Part shown: piece by piece, positions 44,280 to 58,100 of the stretch
How positions within the stretch are numbered: position 1 is the first letter of the stretch
How the letters are laid out: each line of letters starts with the position of its first letter
The notes under the pieces: generated by a model
What the model saw: only the letters and a program-made list of their open reading frames with translations
Database searches by the model: none
What the model was told of the DNA's origin: nothing
Assembly (NCBI GenBank): GCA_947652115.1
Contig: OX393567.1
Location: forward strand, 17,231,674-17,295,673
DNA: 64,000 nucleotides
Reading direction: 5' to 3'
Origin: Blastomussa wellsi
Lineage: Eukaryota; Cnidaria; Anthozoa; Scleractinia; Plerogyridae
Program-made: the position numbers and the translations under genes

Positions 44280-45340
44280 AAAGGAGATATGCCATGATAT
44301 TTTGAGTTATTTCTTTGACAACCTAAATTGCCTTTAAAATTTAGACCTGTTGTTTCATCCTTACTGACATATATGTTTATGTAATGGCGAGTGTCTGCTG
44401 ATTGCCTCAGGCCAACAAAATGGCCAATGAAATGGCACAGTATGTATATATTGCCATATAAAAATAATATATATAAAATAAGAAAAGGTTTTGGAAAATA
44501 AAGTTGAAAAGTTTGTACCAATATGTTTCTTTTGATACTCTCTTACATGTATCGGTACCTGAAATTATTAATAGTAATATTGTTTACTTGTGGTTGTTGC
44601 ATATTTTGCCAGTGGGAGGTGGGGTGGAGACTGGCATATGTGTAACACAAAAAGATAAGAGACAAATTTGTTGGAGCCCAAAGCTCAGATGAAAGTTGCC
44701 TTACTTGATTCAGACATCATCAGGCTCTAATGACATCACCCTGTGCTATTGGCAGCCCATCAAGCAACAACCTGTCTTATTTGTATCCAATTCACACATG
44801 ATGTAATTGTTGAGTGCTGGGGTTCTTCGAGGCAGTATGTAAGGGGTAGGTGCATCACCAGAATATGGCTTTGTATTCCAAAATTTGTTTGATGTTATAT
44901 TGGTCCAATATGATCTTGATATCTATCTGCTCAAAATTAGTTGTGTCTTATACATCTGATACTAGCCACTCAGTTAATAGGTGAACACTGCCAGTAAAAT
45001 TAATTCTTCCACAGGAAACTAAGCTTAACATAGATGTCGATTACTTTCTGCTACAATCCTACATTTCTAAGAACCCATCCTTTCATTTAACTACCATCTC
45101 GACAGTGCTAATAGCACAAGCCAAGTTATCTTTCCTTGACATTGATACTTTGTTTCCTAGCTAGATTCATGTCAACAAACATAAGCGAAACGACTTTTGT
45201 TAATAGACCCATTTCAAGCGTGACGTCACATCACGTGACTTTGCGAACTGGAGGACAACCAATGTAAACAATCTCTTGATTCCACCACGCGTTACGACTG
45301 AAGAGAGCAATAAGGCAAAATATTTTGAAGTTCCTGCGCC
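44280..45340. other. Intergenic, no gene recognised
   Basis: AT-rich, with short frames that show no motif. Confidence 0.4.
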
Positions 45341-45457
45341 ATGGTTAACTTTTGTGCCGTTTATGGGTGCTCAAATCGTTCTAATTATTTTTACAATTGC
45401 GAGAGCACAAAAAGTTTACAGACAATAATGTACTTTAATTTCTCAGATGTATTTTAA
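45341..45457 (+). pseudogene. THAP-domain N-terminal fragment
   Basis: The frame starts MVNFCAVYGCSNRSN, the hallmark beginning of the C2CH zinc-binding THAP domain (two Cys spaced as C-x4-C, usual at the very N-terminus). It loses similarity after about 15 residues and stops after 38. Most likely a broken exon or P-element-type transposase piece. It could be a first exon if a donor exists nearby, but none is convincing. Confidence 0.45.
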
Positions 45458-45659
45458 TGCAGCACAAGCGTGATATGATAGAGTGATCTTCCTGTTTGTG
45501 TTTCAGAATAGCTCTTCTACAACCAGAAACAAGTATTAAACGAGAATTGGTCCTGAATTCTGTAGTTGCTCCCAAGATATTTCGAAGTCGTCCGTTTATG
45601 CCGACCCATACTTGTGCCTTCTCGAACGGACTCTTGAGATTTTCTCCTGCACACCACAC

Positions 45660-46128
45660 AACCTCAATTTTTGACCTCCCCTGACTTTTACACGATTCAT
45701 AAAGCGAGAACGACTACGTCAATTTATAACCAAAAGTTCTCGCGACTTTCGCTTCTTATGCGCGATGCAGGCGCACATCAGCGGTTACTCTCCTCAAAGT
45801 ATTCTCTATGGAACATGCGCAGACAGAATGTCCCTCTGCTGAACTTTACACCAACGACGTGTCTCCTTCCAGAGAGAGGTCTGGGGTCCATTATGTTACG
45901 CGGGCTCGGCTACAAAATGGCGCGAAACGTTTCGAGTTTTTCGAGAAGCGTTGCTCCTTTGTTGCTCCTTATTCTATATTGTCATCAGATTATTTCGTTA
46001 CTGGAAAAAGTTTCGTCGATCTCTGTTTAACTTATTGTTTCCTCTTGTCAACTGGACCTTTTGATGTCGCAAATACTTTTCATAGCACGCTTTTGAAGCG
46101 GAGCTCGAGCGATCCGATGTTAACAACA
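45660..46128 (+). promoter_or_regulatory. Putative promoter/5' UTR of the ATAD5-like gene
   Basis: More GC- and CpG-rich than its surroundings (CGCGACTTTCGC, GCGCGATGCAGGCGCAC, ACGCGGGCTCGG) and directly upstream of the ATG at 46129. It also has CATGCGCAG, an NRF-1-like site near 45815. No TATA box is evident. Inferred from composition and position only. Confidence 0.35.
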
Positions 46129-49100
46129 ATGGTTGGTGAAGAAACCGAGCTGAAAGAAACGGTAAGCTAAGCAGTATAAAAACCTGTGTTTCTTTTGCAT
46201 CATATATTACATTATTTAAGGCTAACAGAATGCTTGGTCTGATTAAGAGAACTTGTAAGGGTCTGGATGACCCTAAGACCTTGCGTACTCTTTACTGCTC
46301 ATTGGTCCGTTCAAATTTGGAATATTGTTCAGTGGTGTGGTCCCCATATACAAAGAGAAATACTGATAAACTGGAAAGAGTACAGAGGAGAGCGACTAAA
46401 CTTATCTTAAAAAGTGATGACTCCTATGACATTCGTTTGATGAAGTTAAACCTCATGTCACTGGAGAAGAGAAGATCACTGGCTGACGTGACCTTCTTAT
46501 ATAAAGCACTTAATGGCAATATTGATATTGACATCAGTAAAATTACAGATTTCCACTCAGAAGCTGACCGCTTCTCACTTAGGGCTAAGGACTTTTTAAC
46601 TTTAAAGAAGAAATATGCCAGAACCAATGTCTTGAAGTATAGTTTCTTCCATAGAATTACTGACCAGTGGAATCAACTACCTTTAGATATAATGTAAATA
46701 TTTTTAAATCTAGAGTTAAGAAATTTTTCAGTGACTTGTGAGTAATTTTTATATTTCTGTATTTTCTGAATCTATTATTTTGTTGTTTATATATATATAT
46801 AGTTTAGGTGATCTGTTTTGATATGGGGTCTAGGACTCCTTTACGGGTCATCCTTTGGTTTTTAATCCATAAATTGTAATAAATAAATAAATAAATAAAA
46901 GCGCTTAAAGAAAATAGACACTAGAGTTTCAAAGTAATAATGGGGGCGTGTAGAAAAGTCAATAATTAATAGTGAATACTGATGTAATTTTCGTGGTTAT
47001 GAAATTATTTATAACTTTATAACCTTAATCGCCGCTGAAAACGTTCGCTGCAGATTTACCCTGAGTTTTACTGAGGTTTTGAGAGATTTATTCTGGGCCT
47101 GTGTGGGAAAGTTCTTAATCTTTCCTCGTAATTTGTCTTGCTGTAAATTAGCCATTTTCTAAACGAGCAGGGGACTGGGTACAAATATTTAAAATCGATT
47201 GAAACGAAAAATTTGGGTGTCTCGAAAACTCAGACCTTGAAACCTCGGACCTCAGAACCCTTGAAAACTCAGACCCCTCAAACTCAGACCCCTAGCCTGC
47301 GTAGCAGGCGCATAAAAGGGTGGGAGGGGGACTGGTGAATTTTGTGAAAAATGTGGCGGAGGGGGACTGGGGGAGGGAGAAAAGGAGCGCCTGCAATAAG
47401 AACCTCAATTTATTTAATTGTATGGTCGCTGGCGGCCGTCCATTGGTCAATTAGACAATAGTGCGATAGCATCAGAGATGGCGACCGAAGTGGATGTATT
47501 ATCGAAAGCTTTAGCGGATTTAAACGTCGTCGTCACTCACGCATTTACTTTAAAACCCAAACAAGAGATAGCAGTGAGAGCTCTACTCAATGGAAAAGAT
47601 GTGTTAGCGGTTTTGCCGACAGGATATGGCAAAAGCATGATATACCAGATGTTTGTCTGCGCCATGGACTATCAAATGAATGGCAAAGCAACGATTCCTG
47701 TCATTTCTCCGTTGGTTAGCATCATTAAAAATCAAATACAAGACATGAAGTCAATCGGGTATTCAGCCGTCGATATCAGCGAACTAGCAGCGTCTGAAAT
47801 TCGTCAGTGTGAGTTCAAAGTTATGTTTGCGAGTGGTGAGAAAGTCAAGGAGAAGACCTTCCGACAAATCCTAATCGAGCAAAGTTCACCGTTCCATCAG
47901 AACATTTGTGCTGATGTAGTTGACGAATCTCACACAGTCGAAACGTGGACGATATCTTCAATGTTACAAAAGTTAGACAACATCGGCATCTTGTTCAGCA
48001 GCAGTAGGTGTTTCTTGCTCTGTCAAAGACGTGTCGAAATCGCTGATCGATTCTGTGTTCAGAGAATTACTCCCAGCAAACTTCTCGGAAAACAAGGCCT
48101 TTCTAGAACTAGCCTTTCCAATCTGAACAGTCTGAACGGCGTTCTCTTTGCTGCCGCCGAGTTGTTTTTTTTTTTGTGTGGCTTCTTTCCGGAGTAACAG
48201 TTGTAGGAAGCTGTCGTTTGCTTTGATCTTTGCAGCCCGCTTCCCCGTTTAAATCTTCATCAGCTTTTGCAGATACAGCTTTCTCAATACACAAGGCCAC
48301 AAGGTCTGCAGAACCGTTCAGATAAATTTTGGTCTCGCAATAAAGGAAGCCCAATCGACCCGCAACACTCCGCTAAAATAAGCCCCGCACTTTCTTGTGT
48401 TCCCGAAGGCGAAAATAAATTTTCGAAGGATACTTTTGCTCCATCAGAGGTAAAACTCGCTCCACAAAATCTGCAGTTGTTATTTTGAATGTGTATTTTG
48501 GGTTTTCTTCCTTGTTTACTGGGCTTTGTTGGAGTTGACATCCCTGTGAGGATTTACTCTGGCGTGCACGCTGCTACGAAAAATATTATTTTGACGCCTT
48601 TGCGCGTGTAATCAGTCATGCAGAAAAGTGCGCGCGCCTAATTTTGATTGGACGTGGAAATGACAGTCGAGTTAATCCAGTTATGCAAATGAAGTGGGTG
48701 GAAGTGCAAAATAGGTGGCTTTTATTGCAGGCGCTCCTTTCCCCAGTCCCCCTCCGCCACGTCCGCCACGTTTTTCTCCTGATTCACCAGCCCCCCTCCC
48801 ACCCTTTTATGCACCTGCTACGCAGGCTATCAGACCCCTCGAAAAAGTCACCCACACATGCAAGAAATTGTTGTGTCAATTTGAAATTGTCAATCGTCAC
48901 ACATGAGAAATCTATGCGAAATGTAAAAATTTATTTAAAAAACTGTCAATAACAGCAGCAGCAATGTGCACTAATTTTGCAGAATCGCTTACAGTGCTAC
49001 GCGCCTTACCGTTGCCACTCGAGAAAGTTTTTGGGCGGAGATGTCAAATTATAAGTGCATTCACTCCCTTGGGAATTTACATTCTTATGTTCTGGTTGGC

Positions 49101-52100
49101 TGGCTCGCTTTGAAGTTAGCAAAACGTTGTCAAAAAGATGTCAAAATTTAAACATTTGGTAAGGCTTGTAGCTCTGTAACATTCGTATGATCCTGTCTAT
49201 TTCCGGGCTATTTTCCGTGGTGTAGGCGTTGCCAAAAGCACCTTGCCCGAGCGCTCTTTGACTGGCAGTACGTTACAATTGAACGTTTTTATGTCAGCAG
49301 CACTTTGCAAAGCAGAGTGTTGCTTTTTCAAGATTTTGGGGAGCTTGAATTGCTGAAAAAGTACCGTGCTGGACTCGGAGATACATGTGCAAGTGATCAG
49401 GCAGTCCCCAGCAAAATTAAATTCTGGCAGGAGATTGCCCACGTGATACGTGGTGAATAAATTTGTCGTGCCTTTCACACATGGAGTTAACCTTTGCAAA
49501 GTCGAGCTACGTGTAGAATTGAAATGGATTAAGAGATCAGTCCGAATGGCAAAGTGGGTGATTTCATCAGTGTAATTTGCTCAATTTGCATTTCAAGAGT
49601 GGAATATTGATAACAATTAAATGAATCAAGTTATCATTTGAACATTCATTTATACAGACACTCCTGGAACTGTTGATTGCGTTACACAATTTCACACGCT
49701 TAACTGTCAAATTTCTTTTGTAGACTCTCACTGACTACGGAAAAGGCTAGAATTATCACATCGAAATGGGCAATTATCTTCTGCTCAAGGCCATCAAAAA
49801 AGGGTTTTCGTTTTTGGACTGGTGGGTCTTTGTTTTAGACCAGAGGGTCTTCGTTTTAGACTAGTGACCACTAGTGGGTCTTCGTTCAGACAGGTCTCTT
49901 CTGTGGGTCTGAGTTTTCGAGGGGTCTGAGCTTTCGTGGTCTGAGTTTTCGAGGGGTCTGAGGTTTCAAGGTTTGAGTTTTTGAGGCACCCGAAAAATTG
50001 AACCTAGCACGTAAAAGATCCTCCAAATTAATGTCAGCTACAGGCCTTCATAGGTCTAGTTCAAGAAACTTATCTAGAGCCCAATACAAGCCATGCAAAA
50101 CAGACATAAGAAGAGAAAGGAGACGACATCTTCCCAAGACTGTTGGCAAAAAGCTCTCTTAGACAGCATTGCACTATCATATCACTATCGTTACGCAGCT
50201 TTTATGAGTCTCTCCTTTAATGGCTGGATGTATCTTCTGTTTATGCGAATACGCTTTGTTAAATTACTGTATAACCAAAGAAAGGTCCATTTTTGTTTTG
50301 ACTATAGAGTGGAAATTTTGGAGTAAATTTTGTAAGTCGCCAGTTGGCTCCTTTAGGAAAAAGTTAATTGCCTTCAAAACCGTTGTAATCCACGCACTTC
50401 AATTAATATTTAGCGGCTGCCATGTTTTCACCAGTTTCACCTAAAAGCCATACCATAGGCACATTGATTGTTTATGGGCGGGCGATATTACCATTGTTGG
50501 GAGACTGGCACAAATGATTTTGTTCGGAAGTGGCCTTGAACGAGCAATATGCCCGCTTGTTCGCAAGTGGCTTCTTGAAGGCTTCGTACTGGTCAGTCTT
50601 CAAGCTAAAAGAGCTATCTATGCAACGAAAACGATAGCCTGTGTGCAGCTGTCCATTATTTCCTAATAGTAGACAGCTGCATGCAGGTTACTTTTCAACT
50701 GAAATTTTAGCTACACAACATTTCAATGCTTTTATACATGCGAGTCTTGAAAAAATGTTTTTCAGAAGTCAATGTTTTTGTGTTTTGCTGTGAGGCAAGA
50801 ATTTTACAACCCATTTTTTGTGACCAGACTTTTTCATTTGGCGACTTAAAGAAAGCTCAGTTGCCACTTGTGGCCTGCGCAAAAAAAGTTAATTTTGGAC
50901 CCTGTTACAAGAAAAACATCAAGTGGCTTCCCTAATTGCGTATGAGAATTCCATTGTTCCTAATCAAATTAATGTGTTTTTTCTTTTCTATATAGGCTGA
51001 TGTTATAGACACTGGTCCAAAAGAAATCAAGAAGGCTGGATTGATTGATGCATTTTTTCTTCCAATTAAAGCAAAACAAGATGCAAAAACGAGTTTGGGC
51101 ACAGAAATAACAGCTAATTCCAACAAAGAAAAAATTCAAGCAATTGACAGTAGCATTTGTGTTAACAAAACGGGGACTGGAGTACAAGAATCTAACGTGC
51201 CAGGCCATTCAATCACTATAAAAGATGGTCAAACTTCAAAAAAGAGAACATCTGGTTTGTCAGTAAAATCTACATTGGATCATGCAAAGGAACCAGTGAA
51301 AAGAAAACAACCAAAACCTAAATGGTCTGTTACCTGTGCTGTGCAAAATACCTTAAAGTTTTTGAACAGTTCGGACTCAGATTTTGAAGATGAGGGTAAA
51401 GGTGCGTTTGAAACAAAAACTAAACAAGCACAACAGTCTAGTAAAAAGAAGGCAAATAGTGGATCAAGAAGCAGTGGTGAGATTGATACTCAAGAATTGG
51501 AAATAAAATCTTCAGAATCAGCAAATGAAAAGGACAAAGAAAGTGAAGCTGTTGATGAACAGAAGTCTAACACATCCAAAGTTATTGATAAACATAATGA
51601 ACAGCATACAGAGAAAATTAAGTTGGACAATGAACCTAAAGCTTTAGGGAAAAGTGAAAACAGTAAACAAACAAGAACTAGTGCCTTTGATGTTTTGATG
51701 AAAAGTCAACAAGTTCAAAAACCTGAAGATCAGAAGATGGACAATTCCATTTTAAAAACACCAAATACAGTTGAAATATTTTCTGACAGCATGTCAGAAA
51801 CCTCAGATTCTTGTGAGATTGTTGATGAAAGGGAAACACTTCATTCCAAGCATAATGTGATAAGTCAATTCAAGTTGCAGACATCATTGGCAGAATCTTC
51901 ATCTGATAAGAACAAGACCGACAGTATCACTGAGACGAATGCTTTTGACTTCTTAATGAAGAAAGGAAGGTTGGGGAAGAGTCCTAGCAGCAATGATTCA
52001 CAGGCTGAGTCTGAATTAGATTCTAAGAATCCCGAAGGCCCATTAGAGAAAAAATCCAAGAAAAAGACTTTTGAATTTACATTGAGTATCCGTGCAAGTA

Positions 52101-55100
52101 AGAAAAAAGACCTTGAATTTTCATTACAATCTGACTATATTAGCAGTGAAGTCGTAAACTGTGACGAGCAAGGAAAGGGTAAAACTAAAAAGAAGACCAG
52201 AAAACAAAAAAGATCTGGCAGTGAGTTGGTTGAAGGTGAGAGCGCTGAATCATTTGTTAATGAAAAATCTGAAGAATTAGTGGAAGTTTCTAAATCTAAA
52301 AGAGGCAGAAAAAAGTCTACAGTTAAAAGTAAAGGAGATCAAGCTGGTGTTTCTCTGCTTGAGGTGACTCCAACAGGAGAAGGAAATAAAAGTAACAAGA
52401 AAGGAAGAAAATATGCAAAAAAGAGGGTTTCAGGCAGAGAAATGGTTACTATAGTTAATAATGAGCATGGTGACACTGAAGAGATCAAACCTCAGCATGT
52501 TGAGAGAATTCAAAGTAAAAGAAGAAAAGCAAAACAACAAAGGAATGATGATGAAAACACTGACAAAGTCAAGGATGAAAAGACCAGGAAACCAAGGAAG
52601 AGAATAAAAAGTGACACAACTGCCTTAGCCTCACGGTCACAATCTACAGAGAATCAGGAAACGTCAGTCTGGTATGTACATTATGTAGAAGAAATATTGT
52701 ATTTTATCAGATTAAATATTTATTGTAGATGGCCTGATGGCTTATTTGTGTTTGTCTGTTCTGTTACGTAAGTGGTCTGGCTTGAAGTAGACTGGCATCG
52801 TTGTGTTCAGTTCTTTGGAAAGACAGTTGACTTTCAGTGTCTTGTGAATCGTTGGGATGAGTAAAGTCCTCACACCTAGTGGCCACAGTAGCCCTCCATA
52901 GCATAGTGAGACTAGAAGAACTGTTGCTGTCCCTGGAAAGGATGCTAATCCATCTAGTGGAGGGGAAGGGGGTATCAAAAGCCAAATATTTAAGAACGTT
53001 GTGGGAAGTGTGGTGGCCAAATGGCCGTGCTGGACTCTGGATTGGATGGTCCAGGTGCGAGCCCTGGCCAGGGCACTGTGCTGTGTTCTTGGGCAAGACA
53101 CTTTACTCTCACAGTGCCTCTCTTCACCCAGGTGTATAAATGGGTATGGACAAAATAATGCTGGGGGGGTGGGTAACCCTGCAATGGACTAACATCCCAT
53201 CCAGGGGCGAGTAGAAATACTCCTAGCTGCTTAATGCTAGAGAAACCGGGATAAGCTCTGGCAGTATGGGCCACTAGGCACAAGACTTAACCCTGCCTTA
53301 CCTTACGAAGTTAAAATGAATTTCCAATGGGTGGGGAGAGTTCAAATCAAAAGCTCTTTTTTGTGGTGGGATAGTGGATATTTTAAGGGGTATTAACCAC
53401 CAATTTTGTAATGAATTTGTTGCTAAGGAATATATTTTTAAACTAAAACCATCTTAAAAGGCATATAAATCTGAGAGTTTATTTAAATAAAGACCGTGCC
53501 TGATGCTAGATATGATTTTATGAAATTCACATTTATATCATGTAAGTTACGATATGATGAACACCTATATTTACAGACTTTTCACTAGTGAACAGTAAAT
53601 CCATACAGCTGATTATAAAGAAGGCTATGTCTTATTCATGAGAAAAACACACTCTTCCTCTTTTCTCAAGAAGCGACTGGACTCAACTTTCTGAGTTCCA
53701 GCCTCGGCCGGGGCACTGCATTGTGTTCTTGGGCAAGACACTTAACTCCCATTGGGCCTCTCCTCACTGGTGTATAACTGGGTACCGGCAAAGTAATAAC
53801 CTCTTACTAACCGAGTGCGAGGGCCGTACTGTGGAATATTGGTACGGACCGAGGGCAGCGAGTCCCGTACAAAAATGACCGAGGACCAATATTCCCCAGT
53901 ACGGCTCGAGCAAGCTAGGTTAGTAAGTAGTTTATTATATGGCACTCGGGTCGTGCTTTTTAAAAAACTGACGCACTTTCGGTGACTTGAATTCAGAGAT
54001 TTTCCGCAGTAACGTGTTTTGATACTACGAACAACTCCGAAAGAACAAGCTACCACAATTTTTAGAACATTTTTATTTACATATGTTTTCTTTACGCAGT
54101 TCTAGTTGCAAATTTTAAATTATCCAACTTCACAAAAAAAATATGCGGCTAAGGACCGTTTCTATGGAAATGGTCTGTATGGCAAAATCCTGACCAAGAA
54201 AGAACCAATCAGAAAGCTCGGATTTTCCTTGCCATATAATAATACTGGGGTAACCCTGTGATGGACTAGCATTCTATCTACATGCAGGAGAGAGTAGAAA
54301 TACTCCTGGTCGCTCCATGCTATGGAAACCGGGATAATCTCCAGTGGTGTTGGCCACTAGGCTCGACACATACTTTTTGACCTTTACCTAAAGCAACATT
54401 GCCAATACAGCTTCAGACTGTGAAAACCTGAGCCAAGTGTACTAATGCTTGAGTCACTAAGCTAAAAAAGGTCATTGTAATTACAGGGAAAGGAGGTGCT
54501 TAGAGCTTATAGTTGCACTCCCCTCCCCCTGCAAGGAAAACAAATTAATGCTTATTTTTAATCTCAGAAAAATCAAAATTTGCTGGAAGCTATGTTCTTT
54601 CTCCGGAGCAAATTAAGTCAATGCATTATTTTAATTTTAGTAACTCCAGCGAAACTGAAGATGCCACAAAAACCAAAAGGAAACAAAATGAAAAGGAACA
54701 GAAAGGTCTACCAACAACATGCAGTAAAAAGAACAAAGTAGACAATGAAAAGGAGGCGTCAATGGATTCACATCACAAGGAGACCAGCGTTTGTAATGGT
54801 AGGACCCTCGTAGTAGATCAAACAATCAGATTTTAAATAACATTAATTTTCATTATATCTGACATCTCTTGTTGCATGCTAAATTCCAGACATCTAAGAA
54901 TGGGGTTGTTGTATAGTTCAACAATTTGTGGGGATTTGGCTAATTGTCTCATTATTTCTTTGCGGGACTGTACATCTTTCACCTGGGCTTTATTTCAAAC
55001 CAGAAAAAAAATATCTAATGTTCACTTATACTGATGTTCTTGCTGACTCGCATATGGTACAACTCCTAATGACCATCCTTTAAGTTAAGGTTGAAATAAC

Positions 55101-58100
55101 TGTCTTGCTTTCAGAGCCTAAAGCATTAGCATCCATATTTCTCAAGAAGAAACCAATACCTTCCAAGCCTGAAACCACTGAAGAATCCTCATCTACTGCT
55201 GCACATTCAGTCCCGTCTACAAGTACAATATCTTCAGCAGTAACATCAGATTCAACGATTGGATACAGTACCAAAGATGTGGAGTCATCCGGACACAAGG
55301 AGAAATCAGCTGCCGACAAGGAAGCTGCCAACAAGGCCTTTAAGGCTCTGTTCACTGGTGCATCCTCTCAGAAATCGCTTCCTATATCTAATGCTGCAGA
55401 AGCTCTTCCTACCCCATGGCCAGTGGTTAGTCATGTGTATCAAAATGATGCGGATATTTCTCAGGGTGTTAATTTCTGGTGCCTACCTTGGCCTGCTGGA
55501 AGAGCTCACAAATCAAATGATTTCATACACAGTGTGGTATTAGATGGTAAGTATCACCATTATTCTACGTTTAAGTTCTACGTTTTCCTACACTAGCAAT
55601 TTTGGCCATGTTATAGATATGGGGTACCTGTAATCCCAATTATTTCAAACCTCCATGCAAACCAAAAATTGGCTCTAAAAATTGCTTAGTTTGAGAAATT
55701 TGTGAGGAATATTCCATTGCCTTTGTGAGGGAAAGGACACAACTTTTGATTTAAGTTATAGGAAAGTTGAAAAAACTGGGAGTTCAAGAATAGAGATTCT
55801 GCTGACTCTGTGTGGTGTCATGTTGGAACCAATTCTGAAGTAAAGAAACTATTTTGGTTACATTCTGTAAGTAACAAACTCCTCACCAGACCTGGTAAAG
55901 TAGAGGAATCTTGCATTTATTGACTGTAGTCATCTGGTGTCTGAAGCTAAGTCCACACTAATCCAAATAAATTTGAAACGCAACTTTTTTTTCTGGATTG
56001 GCCTTCCATCCACACTAAACCGGCATTTTCGGTCACCGAAAATGGAATTTTTTTGAAAACACTCTCCAAAGTGGATGAATTTTAAAATGGTAGCTACACC
56101 TATAGGTGTGTTAGTGCGGACGGCAAAAACGGAACTTTTTGAAAACGCTGACATCAAAACAGTTGAATAAAGTGGCTCAGGTTATTTGTGCATGCTCTGG
56201 CGTGTATTTAAGCATTTCTGGAGAGGCAGGGTTTCAATGTCGATGTTGAAACAATATGAAAATGGTATAGTGTGGACAGAAGACATTTAATCCGCTTTCG
56301 AGGCCGAAACAGCATTTTTAAATTTATCTGGCTTAGTGCAGTTGCATGCTTGAGGGCTTTTTAATAATGATAATAATAATAATAATAATAATAGTAATAA
56401 TAATAATTGCCCATTGGCTATGGCTCGCTTCTAACATTGCCTCTTAAACCGGGCATAACTGGCCGTGACAGACCTTGACCTTTGTTGTGCTTCTGACGTC
56501 ATCAGCTTTGACCAAAATATCCCAGTTCTACAGAAGGGAAAGAGCTTTCCAATGATACCCAGATGATATTGATTGGGCCAATTGTAGTAACACCGAAAGG
56601 GTTCTTTATATTAGAAGACACGAGTGAAGACACATATATCAGTAGAACTCACTGTATTATATCCATGTGCTCTCTGCTTACAGTAATCATGTGATACGTA
56701 TCGTGTATTGCATAATCATGCACTATCATATTACTACATTCCTCCCCTTTCAGTACATTTCTGTACAAATCGTGAATGCCAGAAATAATCAACTAAGATC
56801 TCCTATTACTGAAATATAATCACAAATGATTCGTGCGATTAACATAACAGTAACAGTTAATGTTCAATGTCCGATCGGTGTCTTAATTCTTAGCTATTAT
56901 CTCAAGTGTTTCTCAAATTCTAGTTGTCATTGTTCAAAATCATTGTTCAAATCATTGTACATAATCATTGTTCAAAATCTCTTAAGTGTCCTTCAAAGAC
57001 TGATCTAGGCCTTCTGTTTGATCGCCTTAGTTGTGGTTCTGGTGCGGCCTGGTTATGCTCTGCATCATTGTCATCCGCATCATCCCTCTGTGCTGCTACT
57101 GCTGGTGGCTGCTGGGCATATGCAGGTGGTACTTGTGTTTGATGCTGCACTCTTTCTCTTTCATTGGGATCAGTGTTGTTGGCTCTGCTTTTGAGACGTC
57201 TGAATTTAGATTTGTCTCGGCAGATTCTTTTGCCATCTGTTAACCTCTTGGCGATGATAGTTGATCCTTTCACTTGGGTCACGACATAGATGTGCGGTTC
57301 GTACGGTGTTTCAGCTTTTCTTTTCTTGTCTCGTTTTACGATAACTGCTTGCCCGATTTCTAGGTGCAGTTCCGTCGCCCTGTGTCGCCTGTCGTGATAC
57401 TGCTTGATTCGTTCTTTGTAAGTTCGGTCGTTCCCTCTGACTTCTTGATCCTGTGTTGGAGTAGATGATGGGAAATGCTCTAGTTTCGTCCGGATTTCTC
57501 TGTTCATCATCAGCTCATAGGGTGTCTTCTTGGTTGCTGGGTGTGGTGTGTCTCTGTATGTTTGCAGCATGTCGTATGTTGCTTCGCGTACATCTATCCT
57601 GTCCTGTTTTGCAATCGTAGCTATCTTGTTTACAAGCTTGTTAAACCTTCGACTTGACCTTGAGCTTTCGGATGTTTGGGTGTGATCTTCTTGTGGCTGA
57701 ATCCCATTTCTGATGCAAATGTCTGGAACTCCTTTGAGTTAAATGGCGGGCCGTTATCGGTTTGCACTGTCTGTGGTACCCCATGTGTGGCGAACATCTT
57801 CTTCAGTTTTCTTCGGACTGGTTTGATAGATGTTGAGCTGATGAACTCTGCTTCTGGGTATCGTGAGTACTGGTCGGTCACCACAAGTACATAGTCGCCA
57901 TTAGGGAATGGTCCACAGAAGTCTGCTTCAACAGTGGTCCACGGTCTTTCTGGTAGTTCCGTCATCTTGGCGGGTTCAGTGTGCTGAGTGTTGGTGGTCA
58001 CTTGGCAGCTGAAGCATGTGCTAACAGTATCATCGATGCGTTTGTTCATGCTGGGAAACCAGTACTTTCGTCTGATACGTTCTTTTGTCTTCGATATGCC

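Larger units (their letters stand above)
47293..48829. mobile_element. TIR transposon with RecQ-type helicase and CxxC protein
   Basis: Inverted ends of about 115 bp start TAGCCTGCGTAGCAGG on both strands and include GGGAGGGGGACTGG and GGAGCGCCTGCAATAA. A 9-bp TCAGACCCC occurs on both sides (47284-47292, 48830-48838), though the surrounding DNA repeats similar words. Two converging, damaged genes lie inside. No recognisable transposase is present. Confidence 0.65.
47199..50007. repeat. Outer inverted repeat element with CAGACCC minisatellite arms
   Basis: The left arm 47199-47292 (GGGTGTCTCGAAAACTCAGA and AAAACTCAGACCCCTC units) is the inverted counterpart of 49890-50007 (AGGGGTCTGAGTTTTCG-type units ending in AGGCACCCGAAAAATT). 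The RecQ-bearing element lies just inside the left arm. Between 48840 and 49890 no gene was seen. Confidence 0.6.

Noticed and set aside
45435..46030. Frames on both strands around 45.4-46.1 kb as exons of the ATAD5-like gene
   Set aside because: They lack motifs and phase-compatible splice sites, and the short exon at 46129-46161 fits better.
48284..48541. Classical C2H2 zinc finger in the RecQ element
   Set aside because: Only CxxC pairs are present, and the His ligands of C2H2 fingers are missing. Described as ZAD-like instead.
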